DNA of 64,000 nt. Origin: Bacteroidota bacterium. GTDB lineage: Bacteria; Bacteroidota; Bacteroidia; Sphingobacteriales; Sphingobacteriaceae. The translations under genes and the position numbers were made by a program. Location of the stretch: positions 186,001 through 250,000 of the forward strand of contig JAMFRP010000006.1 in NCBI GenBank assembly GCA_026224775.1, given 5' to 3'. Of this stretch, positions 43,734-52,561 are shown in pieces (position 1 is the first letter of the stretch; every line of letters starts with the position of its first letter). Under the pieces are notes generated by a model. It saw only the letters and a list, made by a program, of their open reading frames with translations, was not told the origin of the DNA and did no database searches.

Positions 43734-44789
43734 ATGTTAGGAAACGTAAAGTTAAAACGGTACAGCAGGCAGATCATACTACCCGAAATAGGGTTGCTAG
43801 GTCAGGAGAAGCTGACAAACGCAAAAGTGTTAATGATTGGCGCCGGGGGCCTCGGCTGCCCGGTACTCCAATATCTGGTAGCAGCAGGAGTTGGCACTAT
43901 AGGCATTGTTGATGACGATGTAATTGATATCAGCAATCTGCATCGGCAAATATTATATACAACAGCAGATATTGGCAAACCTAAGGCCTGTATTGCCAAA
44001 CACAAGCTTGAACTGTTAAATCCACATATCAACATTACTGCCTATAACGAGCGGTTTACTACTTCAAATGCACAAAATATATGCAATGGTTATGATTTGG
44101 TGATAGACGGATCGGATAATTTTGAAACACGTTACCTTGTGAATGATACCTGTGTGGCGTTAAACCAAGTACTGGTATTTGGCTCCATATTTAAATTTGA
44201 AGGGCATATTTCCGTATTTAATTACCAGGATGGGCCTAATTACAGGGATGTATTTCCGGAGGCTCCATCCAGTAACGAGGTGCCTAACTGTGCCGAAGTA
44301 GGTGTATTGGGCGTATTACCCGGAATCATTGGAATGTATATGGCTAATGAAGCGATCAAGGTTATTTGTGGTATTGGTAAAACCCTATCAGGTAAATTCA
44401 TGAGCATTAACGCGCTCGACAATACAACCAGCATTTTTAAAGTAACAAAACAGCAAGAAGAATTCACTAAAACCCTGGTTGCAGCAATTGCCGAACCTAT
44501 TTCAAACGAGAATTATGAGATAACCATCGATGAGTTAAACGCATGGTTACAGCAAACTCCCGACGAAATATATCTGGTTGATGTGCGCGAGGGCTATGAA
44601 TTTGAAGATTATAATATTGGAGGGATTAACATTCCCCTGTATGAGTTGAAAGAACACATCGAATCATTACCCCATGATAAGAAACTTATATTTTGTTGCC
44701 ATACCGGGCAGAGAAGTAAAATGGCTATCCAATTATTAAAGCCGATTTACAAAGGCAAAATGTATAGCTTAAAAAATGGCATAGTTTAA
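43734..44789 (+). CDS. ThiF-like adenylyltransferase fused to a rhodanese domain
   Basis: A 351-residue fusion. Residues 1-245 are an E1-like adenylyltransferase (G-A-G-G-L-G-C-P ATP loop near residue 38, D-D-D-V-I-D-I-S-N-L-H-R-Q) that activates the C-terminus of ThiS. About residues 260-351 are a rhodanese domain with the catalytic cysteine in C-H-T-G-Q-R-S (Cys322), which can supply sulfur. The zinc-binding cysteine pairs of typical ThiF/MoeB are largely missing: the first pair position reads D-V-F-P-E and only one cysteine (N-C-A-E) remains. It may hold no zinc. It is the natural partner of thiS in this operon. Confidence 0.85.
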   Translation: MLGNVKLKRYSRQIILPEIGLLGQEKLTNAKVLMIGAGGLGCPVLQYLVAAGVGTIGIVDDDVIDISNLHRQILYTTADIGKPKACIAKHKLELLNPHINITAYNERFTTSNAQNICNGYDLVIDGSDNFETRYLVNDTCVALNQVLVFGSIFKFEGHISVFNYQDGPNYRDVFPEAPSSNEVPNCAEVGVLGVLPGIIGMYMANEAIKVICGIGKTLSGKFMSINALDNTTSIFKVTKQQEEFTKTLVAAIAEPISNENYEITIDELNAWLQQTPDEIYLVDVREGYEFEDYNIGGINIPLYELKEHIESLPHDKKLIFCCHTGQRSKMAIQLLKPIYKGKMYSLKNGIV

Positions 44790-44803
44790 TCCACAAATTA
44801 TCT

Positions 44804-45616
44804 ATGAATAAGAATAGATATCCCGTAGTGTTAAGCATTGCCGGATCAGACAGTAGTGGTGGGGCCGGGATACAGGCTGACATTAAAACCATAAGCGCCC
44901 TGGGATGCTATGGCACAACAGTTATTACCGCGATAACGGCACAAAATACTTTGGGTGTAAATAATATCTACGCCATTCCAGCTGAAATTGTGGGTGCACA
45001 AATGACCGCTGTAATAAATGACATTTCTCCCTCCGCAATAAAGATTGGTATGATATACTTAAAAGAGAATGTAGAAACCATCACGTCAATATTAAAGCAA
45101 CATAATGAAATACCCGTAGTCCTTGATCCGGTAATGGTTTCTACCAGTGGTGCTCATTTAATGAATAATGATTGTTTATCAATATTTAAACATCTCCTAT
45201 TTCCATTAACAACACTTTTAACACCTAATCTTGATGAAGCCGGGTTAATAACCGGAATGAAGGTTAACAAACTTACAGATATGCATACAGCGGCTTCGCA
45301 TATCATTGATTTAGGATGCAATGCAGTGCTTATTAAAGGAGGCCATTTAAAAGGAAATGACTTGTATGATGTTTATCTGGATCGTGATGGGCGGCGGCAG
45401 GTATTTAAATCAAAAGCAATCCAATCTAATAATACCCATGGTACCGGATGTACCTTATCATCGGCTATAGCATCTTATCTTGCACTCGGGGACGATTTGA
45501 CGCTAGCAATAGAGAAAGGAAAGGATTATGTTCACCACGCGATTGAGCATGGGAAAAACTTTAGGATTGGAAAAGGTATTGGCCCCTTAAATCATTTTTT
45601 CAAGCCAATAAAGTAA
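44804..45616 (+). CDS. thiD: HMP/HMP-phosphate kinase ThiD
   Basis: A 270-residue ribokinase-fold enzyme that phosphorylates HMP and then HMP-phosphate. S-I-A-G-S-D-S-S-G-G-A-G-I-Q-A-D at the N-terminus and N-T-H-G-T-G-C-T-L-S-S-A near residue 205 (with the catalytic base region) are diagnostic. It is the last gene of the thiamine operon, 14 bases before the stop of a converging AraC gene; I see no terminator in the gap. Confidence 0.94.
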   Translation: MNKNRYPVVLSIAGSDSSGGAGIQADIKTISALGCYGTTVITAITAQNTLGVNNIYAIPAEIVGAQMTAVINDISPSAIKIGMIYLKENVETITSILKQHNEIPVVLDPVMVSTSGAHLMNNDCLSIFKHLLFPLTTLLTPNLDEAGLITGMKVNKLTDMHTAASHIIDLGCNAVLIKGGHLKGNDLYDVYLDRDGRRQVFKSKAIQSNNTHGTGCTLSSAIASYLALGDDLTLAIEKGKDYVHHAIEHGKNFRIGKGIGPLNHFFKPIK

Positions 45617-45629
45617 GACAAATATCGCT

Positions 45630-46553
45630 TTAGTTAAAAGACCTTCTGAATTCCAGCGGAGAAAGATTGGTTTTTGTTTTGAATAACTTGCTGAACGATT
45701 GCGGATGTTCAAACCCCAATTCGTAGGCAACCTCACTTACTGATAAACTGGTTGTAGATAATCTCTCTTTCGCTTTTTCTATGAGTTTATGATGTATGTG
45801 CTGCTGTGCATTTTGCCCGGTCAGCGAACGCAACATATCACTTAAATAACTGGGTGTTATATTCATCTTTTCGGAAAGGTATTGAACTGTAGGAATCCCC
45901 TCGCTTAATGATTTTTCGTTGTTGAAATATTCGTCTAAAATTTCTTCCAACTTTTGTAATAAGTCGCTGCTTACTGCTTTTCGGGTAATGAATTGGCGCT
46001 TGTAAAAACGATTAGCGTAATTCAATAATAACTCGATCTGGGAGATCATCACATCCTGGCTAAAATCATCTATCCTGCTGTTCAACTCCTCCTCCATGAT
46101 CTTGAAAATGGAAATAATCGTTGCTTTTTCACTCTCTGACAGATGCAGGGCTTCATTTGCTGAATAAGAAAAGAAGCCATAAGTTTTAATCTTTTTTGCT
46201 AAAGGATAAGTCAGAAAAAAATCCGGGTGTATCAGCAATGTATATTGCGAACAATCCCTGGTTTCTTCGACATTATTGCTACCAATCACCTGGTTAGGAG
46301 TAGCGAATAATAAACCACCTTCATCAAAATCGTAATAATCCTGGCCGTATTTTAGTTTCCCGCTGAGTTTTCTTTTGTAAGATATTTTATAAAATTTCAG
46401 CACATGAGAGCCGGATGGACGGCTTATCTCAACCTGGCTATTGCTGCCATTTATCAGCGCTATCAACGGATGCTGAGGTTTGGGTAAACCCAAGGCCTGG
46501 TGTATAGCCGACAATGAATCCATTATATGATGACCCTCTTCTTCCTTCTTCAT
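45630..46553 (-). CDS. AraC-family transcriptional regulator
   Basis: A 307-residue regulator with a cupin-like N-terminal half and an AraC double helix-turn-helix at the C-terminus (M-N-I-T-P-S-Y-L-S-D-M-L-R-S-L-T near residue 241, V-A-Y-E-L-G-F-E-H-P-Q-S-F near residue 277). It follows the broken SDR gene on the same strand, with a hairpin between, so it may have regulated that gene. A shorter start at Met11 is possible. Effector unknown. Confidence 0.87.
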   Translation of the reverse strand: MKKEEEGHHIMDSLSAIHQALGLPKPQHPLIALINGSNSQVEISRPSGSHVLKFYKISYKRKLSGKLKYGQDYYDFDEGGLLFATPNQVIGSNNVEETRDCSQYTLLIHPDFFLTYPLAKKIKTYGFFSYSANEALHLSESEKATIISIFKIMEEELNSRIDDFSQDVMISQIELLLNYANRFYKRQFITRKAVSSDLLQKLEEILDEYFNNEKSLSEGIPTVQYLSEKMNITPSYLSDMLRSLTGQNAQQHIHHKLIEKAKERLSTTSLSVSEVAYELGFEHPQSFSKLFKTKTNLSPLEFRRSFN

Positions 46554-46564
46554 TTTTGAAAATT

Positions 46565-46608
46565 AATAAAATTATAACCGATAATGTTTTTAATTACCGG
46601 TTATAATT
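46565..46608 (-). terminator. Hairpin between the SDR gene and the AraC gene
   Basis: Arms AATTATAACCG (46570-46580) and CGGTTATAATT (46598-46608) with a 17-base spacer; on the minus strand TTTTATTAATTTT follows. It may terminate the SDR transcript, or act as an operator. Confidence 0.5.
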
Positions 46609-46625
46609 AATTCTTTACTAAGCAA

Positions 46626-47479
46626 TTACTTTGTACTACCCTGCGCCGCGCTTGATACTGCATCCCACGCTTCCCAGGTTGCCAATCGCTCAGCATAAGC
46701 AGTACGTACCCATGGCAAATTATGGCTGCCAAGATTAAACCTTAACGGCGGGTTCTCCGCATCTACAACTTTAAACAGGGCTTCCGGCGTTGCATTCGGA
46801 TCGCCTCTTTCCATACTCCTTAACCCGCCGAAAAACTGTGTTTTAAAATCTTCGTAAATATCAAGACCTGCCGCAAATTTTAACGACTCCTGGCTCCCAA
46901 ACTCGGTAGCATATGCGCCCGGTTCGATGATGGTTACTTTGACGCCAAAATCTTTAATTTCTAAGGCTAAACTTTCATAGATCGCCTCAAATGCCCATTT
47001 TGAAGAACAATAATAGCCGATAACCGGTAATGTTACATGCCCGAGATTGCTGGATGTTCCGAGGATATGACCGTAGCCTTTGCCCGCAATAATGGCAATG
47101 CCGCCTGGATAACAGCAACCGGTCCTAAAATATTCGTTTCATATAGCGCCCGTACATCGTCTGCGCTAGCTTCCTCAATTGTACCAACAAGCGAATAACC
47201 AGCATTATTAAGCACAATATCAAGCCTTCCGAAGTGAGCGTGGGCTTGCGCCACAGCGGTTTTAACCTGATCTGGCTTGGTTACGTCAAGCTCCAATGTC
47301 AGTACGTTTGCGCCATACTTTTCTTTAAGATCGGCAATACTTGTTAACGAACGTGCTGTAACTGCTACCTTGTCGCCACGTTTAAGCGCGGCATCGGCCC
47401 AAACACGTCCAAAACCCCGGGAAGCTCCTGTGATAAACCAAACTTTATTTGCACTTGAATTTTCATTTTGTTGTGTCAT
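46626..47479 (-). pseudogene. Short-chain dehydrogenase/reductase broken by one frameshift
   Basis: An SDR of about 284 residues if intact. The N-terminal part (47479 to about 47080) has the Rossmann motif T-G-A-S-R-G-F-G and N-N-A-G-Y. The frame then breaks near 47077: the minus strand reads G-C-A-A-A-G-G-C, where one more G would keep the frame. Beyond the break the -1 frame continues cleanly with G-H-I-L-G-T-S-S, the catalytic Y-C-S-S-K and P-G-A-Y-A-T-E-F, and ends at 46626. Read as written, the upstream part stops after about 148 residues at 47033. It looks like a recent pseudogene or an assembly error, since the rest is undamaged. I choose ATG 47479. Natural function: NAD(P)-dependent oxidation or reduction, substrate unknown. 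Confidence 0.85.
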
Positions 47480-47611
47480 GATTTTATGTTTAAATAAATA
47501 ACACAACAAAGGTCAGCAGATGCCAATTGCTACTTGTAGCCTAATTGAGGATTTTCGTAGGCAAAATGAGAAAGTTGATACAAATCAAATTACGGATAAG
47601 ATTATATCTTA

Positions 47612-50600
47612 TTACCTGATGATAGCCACCCAACCTGAAATGACCGGCTGACCATTTTTGGGGTCTATCATATAATAGTAAGTACCAACAGGTAATACCT
47701 GACCATTGTATTTCCCGTCCCAGGGAATAGAATAGCCGACAGATGAGTATAGCTTCTGCCCCCATCGGTTAAATATATTAACGGTCGATTTCGGATAGTA
47801 ATCAAGGTATTTTATCTCCCAGGTATCGTTAATTCCATCCCCATTGGGGGTAAAGGTATTTGGGATAGATAATGAGAACAAAGATGGTTCGATGGTCAAA
47901 ATGCCGGGGGCATACGTAAAAGTATAATTAGGTGAAACAGCGTCACTAGCCAGAATAGGATACTGCCCGATTGGTGACTGGGTTGTGGCAGTGGTTGTGA
48001 CGCTAGGTTTTAAGGTAAGCTGCGCAGGGCCGTCGTTATTAACAAAGCCTGAATATGTTATCGTTAAAGGCGGATTAACTGCGCCAAAGGGCTTTGTTAT
48101 GTTATCCGCTGTAATAGTAAGCGGTGCAGGACTTACAGTACTTAGAGGGATTAGCACACTCACATTGTTAATGCTATTGGTATTTAACAAAATGCCACCA
48201 TTGTAACTGCCTACTGGGGTTGTTGCAGCCAACCTGATATACACCGGCGCAGATGTGATCGTGCCATTACCACTGATTGTAGTTGTACTGCTGTAGGTTG
48301 AACCATTATTACTTACCTCGAAATAGGGGGATATACTTATTGTTATACCATCGGTAATATTTGTACCCGAAACAGTGAAGCTTTCTGCCGATGACGGTGT
48401 ACCGTAAATAGTTGTCAGCGGGCTAAGGTTAGCCATTGCTGTTAAAGTAGACGGCGCAGATGGGTTTACTGTGATGGTAAATATAATAGGCGTGCCGCTA
48501 CAGCTTGTACCATTTAACGGTGTTACGGTGACCGTCGCTGTAATTGGGTTATTGGTATTATTTATAGCGGTAAATGAAGGGATAGCATCCGTACCATTTG
48601 CGGCCAGCCCTATGCCGGGCGTATCATTAACCCAGTTATATGTAGCTGCTGTCCCGCTAAAATTAATTGGCGAAGTCGCCGCGCCATTTGTTAAGGTTTG
48701 ATTGTTCACAGCGTTTACACTTGGTATAGCATCTATAGTATAACTTACAACAACGGTCTGGTTTGTAGCGCCCGCTGATGTCAGATCAACATTGCCCGAG
48801 ATGTTTCCGGCGGGGGCTGTGGCTGCTGCTCTGACATAAACAATAGTATTGCTTACTGTGCCATTGTTTTGCAGTAGCGTAAGGCTGTTACTAAAACCGG
48901 TTGTGGCATTAAGCGATATTTCAAAGTTTAAAGGGGCAGTTGCTGTGATATTTGCCGTTAACCCACTGCCCGAAACTGTAAATTGCCGAACGTCTGAAGA
49001 AGCTGCTCCTTCGCAGCCGGTAATGTTGCCTGTTACTGTGCCTGCTGTAATGGTTGGTGTAGCAGAAGTAGGGTTCACTGTTATAGTAAAGGTTGTTGGG
49101 GTACCGCTACAGCCTGTGCCGGCAGTAACAAAATTATTTATTGAAAGAGGATATACCTGCACGGGCACCGTTGCTATAAGCTGGTTAGTTGAAGTGTTAA
49201 TTACCGAAACACTATTTAAAACTAAATTAGTTATATATACAAACTGTCCGTCCGGGCTTATAGATATTCCGCCGGCATCTCCACCGGCCGTAATGGTGGC
49301 TATTACTGTATTAGTAGATGTGTTAATTACTGAAACCGTGGTTGTACCTGTAGCTACATAAACCCTGGTACCATCAGGACTCACTACTAATACGGTCGGG
49401 TCGGAACTTACGGGAATCTGCGCTATAACGGCATATGTTATGGGATTAATTACAGATACGCTATTGGGGCTTAAAATCGATGCATATATAGTACCATTAG
49501 GGCTAATCGCAATATCCGGAGAGCTACCAATGGTTACATTGGCCACTACAGTATTTGTTGCCGTGTTGATAACAGAGAGATTATCAGTAAATTGATTGGA
49601 TACATAAACCTTGCTTCCATCGGGGCTTATGGCTATGCCATGGGGACTTGTACCAACAGAAATTACAGCTATAATTGCATTGGTTGCAGTATTAACTACC
49701 GTTACAGTGCCGAATTCAGAATTTAATACATATAACATAACACCATCCGGGCTTATAATCATACCGAGGGGGTTACCGTATGATTTTAAAGGCATGGAGG
49801 ATGTTACTGTATTGGTTGAGGTATTTATAACGGCAATACTTGTTTCACTTGTTGTACCGTTGTCGCACCCAACATATACCTTACTCCCATCCGGGCTTGT
49901 ACAAATACAATATGGATCACTGGGCATTGTTATTGTTGTTGCCAGTGTATTGGTTACTACATTTATAACCGAGACGGTACCGCTACCTGAATTTGCTATA
50001 TAAGCGAACCCTGTATTAATCGGAGTTACTGTAACTGTTGCGGTAATTGGGCTGCTACCTGTATTTATGGCGGTAAACGAACCAATATTACCAGAGCCTG
50101 TTGCAGGCAACCCTATTGATGGAGTATCATTCGTCCAGGTAAATAAATTCCCCGTGCCTGTAAAATTAGCGGTTGCTGTTGTTGCCCCGTTTGTTACAGT
50201 TTGATTCGGTACAACATTTACCGTTGGTAAAGCATTTACAGTGCCCGATACCGCCACATTTTGACTTGCCGCACCCAGTGAACTTATAACCACATTGCCT
50301 GATACCTGGCCAACAGCATCGCCTGCTGCCGACCGTACATAAACGGTAGTACTACTTAAATTGCCTGCCGATTGGTTGAGTGTTACACTGTTGCCAAAGC
50401 CACTGTTAGCGGTAAGTGATACTTCGAAACCGATTGGCGCGGTGGTCGTAACCACGGCTGACAAATTACTGCCTGAAACGGTGAATTGCTGGATATTTGG
50501 ACTGGTTGAGGCCGTACCGACGCAAGCAGAAATGGTACCTGTTGCTATACTTGCAGTAATAGCCGGCGAAGTAGCCGATGGATTAACTGTAATAGTAAAA

Positions 50601-51811
50601 GTAACAGGCGAACTATTACAGCCAGGACCTGATGATGTAAAATTACCAAATGCAATAGGGTGCGAACCCACCGGGATTGTTGCCGTTACAGTGTTAGTTG
50701 CAGTATTAATTACGGTAACAGTATTTGAGTTAGAATTATTATTCAATTGAACGTTGCCGTTTTCTACATATACCTCTTTTCCATCGAGGCTGATAGAAAT
50801 TGCGCTTGCGCTGCCGGTTACCACCACTGTTGCGCCCTCAGAATTAGTGGCGGTATTTATGATGTGAACCTTGCCTGAATTTGTATCTGTTATGTACAGT
50901 TCCTTTCCGTCAGGGCTTATACACATGTAGCCCGGAGAAAAAGATAAGGAAATAGTATTTGTTACCGTATTTCCGGCTGTATTGATCACTGAAATGGTGT
51001 TTGAGCCGTTGGCTACATAAGCTTTGGTATTATCGGGACTCAATACAATACAATCGGGTTGAGAACCAACCGCAATGACAGTAGTTACGCTGTTAGTAAT
51101 GGTGTTTATAACCGAAACAACGTTTGACAAGATGTTGACCGCATACAGTTTACTTCCATCTGAACTGATGGCTAAAGTATACGGGCTTGAGACGAGTGTA
51201 ATTTTAGTTATTATCGTATTGGTAACAGTGCTGATGACGGTGATATAACCGTTCATATCAGCCACATATAACTTGCTACCATCCGGGCTTACAATAAGCC
51301 CTTCGGGGTAAACCCCGCCAATGGTTGCAATTACCTGGTTTGTTACCGTGTTTATAACTGATATTGTATGATCATAAATATTTGAAACATAAACCCGGCT
51401 GCCATCAGCGCTTACAGATGTTGCTAAGGGTTCAGTTCCAACCGCTATGGTTGCATCAACCGTATTAGTTATCGTATTTACAACCGAAACCGTATTGTCA
51501 AAATAACTTGCTATGTAGGCATAATTGGTTGGTACCGGCGTTGCCGTGATTGTGGCTATAACCGGGTTGGTGCCATTACTTGTGGCGGTAAACGATGCAA
51601 TATTACCCGAACCGCTTGGCGGTAACCCGATAGCGGGATTGCTGTTAACCCAATTATAAGTACAACCGGCACCTGTAAAGTTTACCGCTGTTGTAAACCC
51701 TCCTTTAACCACCGTTTGATTGGATTGCGCAAATACATGCGATACAAATGAAAAGAAGAATGCAATAAAAGCTACAGCAAGTAAAAATCTCCTCATGCGG
51801 TTAGGGTACAT
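47612..51811 (-). CDS. Large secreted YVTN-propeller protein with type 9 secretion tail
   Basis: A 1399-residue secreted protein. The signal peptide is at the N-terminus; Met6 (51796) is an alternative start that gives a cleaner signal. Three copies of a PKD-like unit (F-T-I-T-V-N-P ending) are visible. In the first two copies a seven-bladed YVTN propeller (about residues 95-393 and 602-898) is inserted between the strand I-T-A-T-V-T-V-T-P and the rest of the unit; the third copy (about 1095-1115) has no insert. After an MBG-like domain (about 1215-1300) comes a gliding-motility-type C-terminal tail (about 1310-1399: N-T-F-T-P-N-G-D-G-I-N-D). The tail marks export and surface attachment by type 9 secretion. 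It probably acts in adhesion or polymer binding. No catalytic motif is seen. Confidence 0.9.
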   Translation of the reverse strand: MYPNRMRRFLLAVAFIAFFFSFVSHVFAQSNQTVVKGGFTTAVNFTGAGCTYNWVNSNPAIGLPPSGSGNIASFTATSNGTNPVIATITATPVPTNYAYIASYFDNTVSVVNTITNTVDATIAVGTEPLATSVSADGSRVYVSNIYDHTISVINTVTNQVIATIGGVYPEGLIVSPDGSKLYVADMNGYITVISTVTNTIITKITLVSSPYTLAISSDGSKLYAVNILSNVVSVINTITNSVTTVIAVGSQPDCIVLSPDNTKAYVANGSNTISVINTAGNTVTNTISLSFSPGYMCISPDGKELYITDTNSGKVHIINTATNSEGATVVVTGSASAISISLDGKEVYVENGNVQLNNNSNSNTVTVINTATNTVTATIPVGSHPIAFGNFTSSGPGCNSSPVTFTITVNPSATSPAITASIATGTISACVGTASTSPNIQQFTVSGSNLSAVVTTTAPIGFEVSLTANSGFGNSVTLNQSAGNLSSTTVYVRSAAGDAVGQVSGNVVISSLGAASQNVAVSGTVNALPTVNVVPNQTVTNGATTATANFTGTGNLFTWTNDTPSIGLPATGSGNIGSFTAINTGSSPITATVTVTPINTGFAYIANSGSGTVSVINVVTNTLATTITMPSDPYCICTSPDGSKVYVGCDNGTTSETSIAVINTSTNTVTSSMPLKSYGNPLGMIISPDGVMLYVLNSEFGTVTVVNTATNAIIAVISVGTSPHGIAISPDGSKVYVSNQFTDNLSVINTATNTVVANVTIGSSPDIAISPNGTIYASILSPNSVSVINPITYAVIAQIPVSSDPTVLVVSPDGTRVYVATGTTTVSVINTSTNTVIATITAGGDAGGISISPDGQFVYITNLVLNSVSVINTSTNQLIATVPVQVYPLSINNFVTAGTGCSGTPTTFTITVNPTSATPTITAGTVTGNITGCEGAASSDVRQFTVSGSGLTANITATAPLNFEISLNATTGFSNSLTLLQNNGTVSNTIVYVRAAATAPAGNISGNVDLTSAGATNQTVVVSYTIDAIPSVNAVNNQTLTNGAATSPINFSGTAATYNWVNDTPGIGLAANGTDAIPSFTAINNTNNPITATVTVTPLNGTSCSGTPIIFTITVNPSAPSTLTAMANLSPLTTIYGTPSSAESFTVSGTNITDGITISISPYFEVSNNGSTYSSTTTISGNGTITSAPVYIRLAATTPVGSYNGGILLNTNSINNVSVLIPLSTVSPAPLTITADNITKPFGAVNPPLTITYSGFVNNDGPAQLTLKPSVTTTATTQSPIGQYPILASDAVSPNYTFTYAPGILTIEPSLFSLSIPNTFTPNGDGINDTWEIKYLDYYPKSTVNIFNRWGQKLYSSVGYSIPWDGKYNGQVLPVGTYYYMIDPKNGQPVISGWVAIIR

Positions 51812-51906
51812 GTTTAATCAATGGTATCAAATCTAAAATATTTTGCTGTGGTTACCTAACATACTCAGATTTTTGACTTGGGTTTATGCCGAATGTCTAT
51901 TGGCGC

Positions 51907-52122
51907 TCAAATATCAGTAGTATTTTCTGCCCGGTTCAGCAAAGCCTGTTTTTGGCTGGATGTTACCTGTGGATCAGGATCGTTATATTCATTCAGGAAT
52001 TCTCTAACCACGTCCAGCAAATCAGGATGCGTGCCTAACATGTATACAAGTTCATCGGCTTCAGCTTCAGTCGCTTTACCCGAGAGAAATAACTCAACCA
52101 GAAACCAAACGTGTTCTTCCAT
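51907..52122 (-). CDS. Small protein resembling a FecR N-terminus
   Basis: A 71-residue protein, reading from ATG 52122 (an upstream ATG at 52158 is less family-like). The N-terminal half, L-F-L-S-G-K-A-T-E-A-E-A-D-E-L, has the pattern of the cytoplasmic anti-sigma domain of FecR proteins, such as L-N-N-E-C-S-A-D-E-A-E-Q-L in the FecR at 61905. It lacks a membrane helix and the periplasmic part. It lies 95 bases upstream of the propeller protein on the same strand and may be co-transcribed. A role in sigma-factor control is a guess. Confidence 0.6.
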   Translation of the reverse strand: MEEHVWFLVELFLSGKATEAEADELVYMLGTHPDLLDVVREFLNEYNDPDPQVTSSQKQALLNRAENTTDI

Positions 52123-52158
52123 GATGCAATTTTGGGATGTCCATGCAAATCGCTCCAT

Positions 52159-52561
52159 TCATATGCCATTGATGTATCGATCTGATATTAAGCAATTTAT
52201 TTGTTTATTACCAGCCAAGAACGTGCGATATCGAACACTTGCCGCACGGTAAGAGACAGATTATGCCCACATTATCAACTGCAATATTTGACCGAGTATT
52301 TACTGTATTGCCATAAATGCAGTATTCGGGATAGAAACGTCTAAAAAGCTTATTGATAAACTTCATAAGATTCGAATCAAAAACTACTGTACAACAACGA
52401 TTTACAAAAAAACAAAAACAACAAATTCTGTAAATATTATTCCAAACTGTTCATCTTTTGTTCGCATAATGAATTTTGGTTATGCTTAGGAAACATTTTG
52501 AATAATTTTAAAACATAACAGTGTATTTAATTATTTATATGGGAGTTAAAAACGAATTACA
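52159..52561. other. AT-rich gap between divergent genes
   Basis: This 400-base gap between the FecR-like small gene and the membrane-protein pair should hold their divergent promoters. I found no strong TTG-N19-TAnnTTTG match and no ORF worth calling. Confidence 0.5.

Noticed and set aside
48849..49361. Long plus-strand frames across the propeller protein gene (also at 49611, 50361 and 47985)
   Set aside because: These come from the repeated codons of the opposite-strand gene; the products are low-complexity Val/Ile/Thr sequences with no start context.
47612..51811. Repeated DNA segments that could be mistaken for a CRISPR array or tandem repeat
   Set aside because: The repeats are codon-level, about 42-44 codons apart, and encode the YVTN blades; spacing and variation fit protein repeats.
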